Origin: an uncultured Bryobacteraceae bacterium
Lineage (GTDB): Bacteria; Acidobacteriota; Terriglobia; Bryobacterales; Bryobacteraceae
Length of the DNA stretch: 6,529 nt
Reading direction: 5' to 3'
Assembly (NCBI GenBank): GCA_937921835.1
Contig: CAKZVG010000348.1
Span: 1-6,529 of the forward strand
Position 1 is the stretch's first letter; each line of letters begins with the position of its first letter. The notes beneath the pieces are model-generated. The model had not been told where the DNA came from. It did not search any database and worked only from the letters and a program-made list of their open reading frames with translations. Of the stretch, positions 6,029 through 6,529 are shown piece after piece. The position numbers and the translations under genes are program-made.

Positions 6029-6529
6029 ATGCAGGTGTTACAGGCCGGCCCGCACAAGCTCCTGATGCTGGAACTCGACCCCGGCGTGATTTCCAAGATC
6101 GTCCGCGACGCAGGCTTTGAAGCGCGGATCGACGAGCGTGAACGCTACCTGGTGATCGAGTTGACCGCGGTGGAACGCAAGGGCCCGCTGCTGCTGTTCG
6201 ACGCCGCCGACCCGGGCAATCTGGGCTGGTTTTCGCGCTGCCAGTTCTACGTGGACGGCAGAACCGGGCTGGTGCTCCAGACGCCGCTGTCGCTGGCCAA
6301 TCAGCGCGACCGCTCCGGCCGGCCGCTGCCGAACTCGGTCCGCCTGCAAATCACCAAGGAGCTTCCCGCGGGGTTCCGGCTTCCGGGACGCCAGCCCGTC
6401 TCCGAGCAATTGGTGTACGCCGTGCTCCACAATTTCCTCGTGGCGCTTACCAAAGTGGGCGTGGGGGTGTGCGGAGGGCCGGCCGTGCGCCCGCTGGCCG
6501 GACGCACGGAGGACGTCGGCGCCCGCAAC
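6029..6529 (+). CDS. Unrecognised protein, N-terminal part (runs off window end)
   Basis: An uninterrupted frame runs from this ATG to the last base of the window, 167 codons with no stop, so the 3' end is missing. I do not recognise the family. The protein begins MQVLQAGPHKLLMLELDPG. It contains alternating charged and hydrophobic stretches that look like a soluble alpha/beta fold (IVRDAGFEARIDERERYLVI at 23-42; LLLFDAADPGNLGWFS at 53-68). A moderately hydrophobic stretch, LVYAVLHNFLVALTKVGVGV, lies at about 128-147, and there is no obvious signal peptide. The ATG at 6029 is preferred because GAGGT (6016-6020) lies 8 bases before it. The in-frame ATG at 6014 would add MRYRI but has only a weak GGA upstream. 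Codon use is GC-rich like its neighbours, so I judge it a real gene. It is separated from thrC by 124 bases and probably has its own promoter. Confidence 0.75.
   Translation, partial: MQVLQAGPHKLLMLELDPGVISKIVRDAGFEARIDERERYLVIELTAVERKGPLLLFDAADPGNLGWFSRCQFYVDGRTGLVLQTPLSLANQRDRSGRPLPNSVRLQITKELPAGFRLPGRQPVSEQLVYAVLHNFLVALTKVGVGVCGGPAVRPLAGRTEDVGARN

Noticed and set aside
4663..6096. 477-codon open frame on the minus strand opposite thrC and the last gene
   Set aside because: It is antisense to thrC motifs and to the last gene, has shadow-type composition (Arg, His, Ala, Gln) and shows no domain.
1..6529. CRISPR array, tRNA, insertion sequence, prophage or defence island
   Set aside because: I saw no regularly spaced repeats, cloverleaf candidates, terminal inverted repeats with a transposase, or defence-type domains. 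The recognisable genes are ordinary core or envelope functions.

Overview
The window is GC-rich chromosomal DNA with densely packed, housekeeping-type genes. It shows no transposase, integrase, phage gene, CRISPR array, tRNA or rRNA. The gene content points to a Gram-negative-type bacterium: a TolC-family outer membrane protein, a periplasmic lytic transglycosylase and a MacB-like permease. The long (406-residue) IspG and the N-terminal domain style of the transglycosylase remind me of Acidobacteriota (Bryobacter/Solibacter type). That placement is from memory and is low to moderate confidence.

Layout. (1) Positions 1-2227, plus strand: the C-terminal three quarters of a MacB/FtsX-type ABC transporter permease, followed 14 bases later by a TolC-like outer membrane protein with a strong ribosome binding site. 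This is the tail of a tripartite efflux operon whose adaptor and ATPase probably lie upstream. (2) Positions 2234-4605, minus strand: a three-gene unit read right to left, lytic transglycosylase, then a hemerythrin-domain protein, then ispG of the MEP isoprenoid pathway. The hemerythrin and ispG genes overlap by 10 bases and look translationally coupled. The tolC and ispG genes converge, with both stop codons inside one 12-base palindrome. (3) Positions 4606-4677: a 72-base divergent promoter region between the transglycosylase and threonine synthase. (4) Positions 4678-5904, plus strand: threonine synthase with an N-terminal Cys4 zinc-ribbon-like segment. (5) Positions 5905-6028: an intergenic stretch rich in small inverted and direct repeats. 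(6) From 6029 to the window end: the start of a protein I do not recognise.

Apart from the efflux pair, the genes do not form one pathway. The most interesting observations are the coupling of an O2- or NO-binding-type hemerythrin to an oxygen-sensitive Fe-S enzyme (IspG), the Cys cluster at the hemerythrin N-terminus, the dyad-symmetric divergent promoter region, the repeat-rich spacer before the last gene, and the unrecognised last gene. I found no convincing novel defence, mobile or biosynthetic system here.
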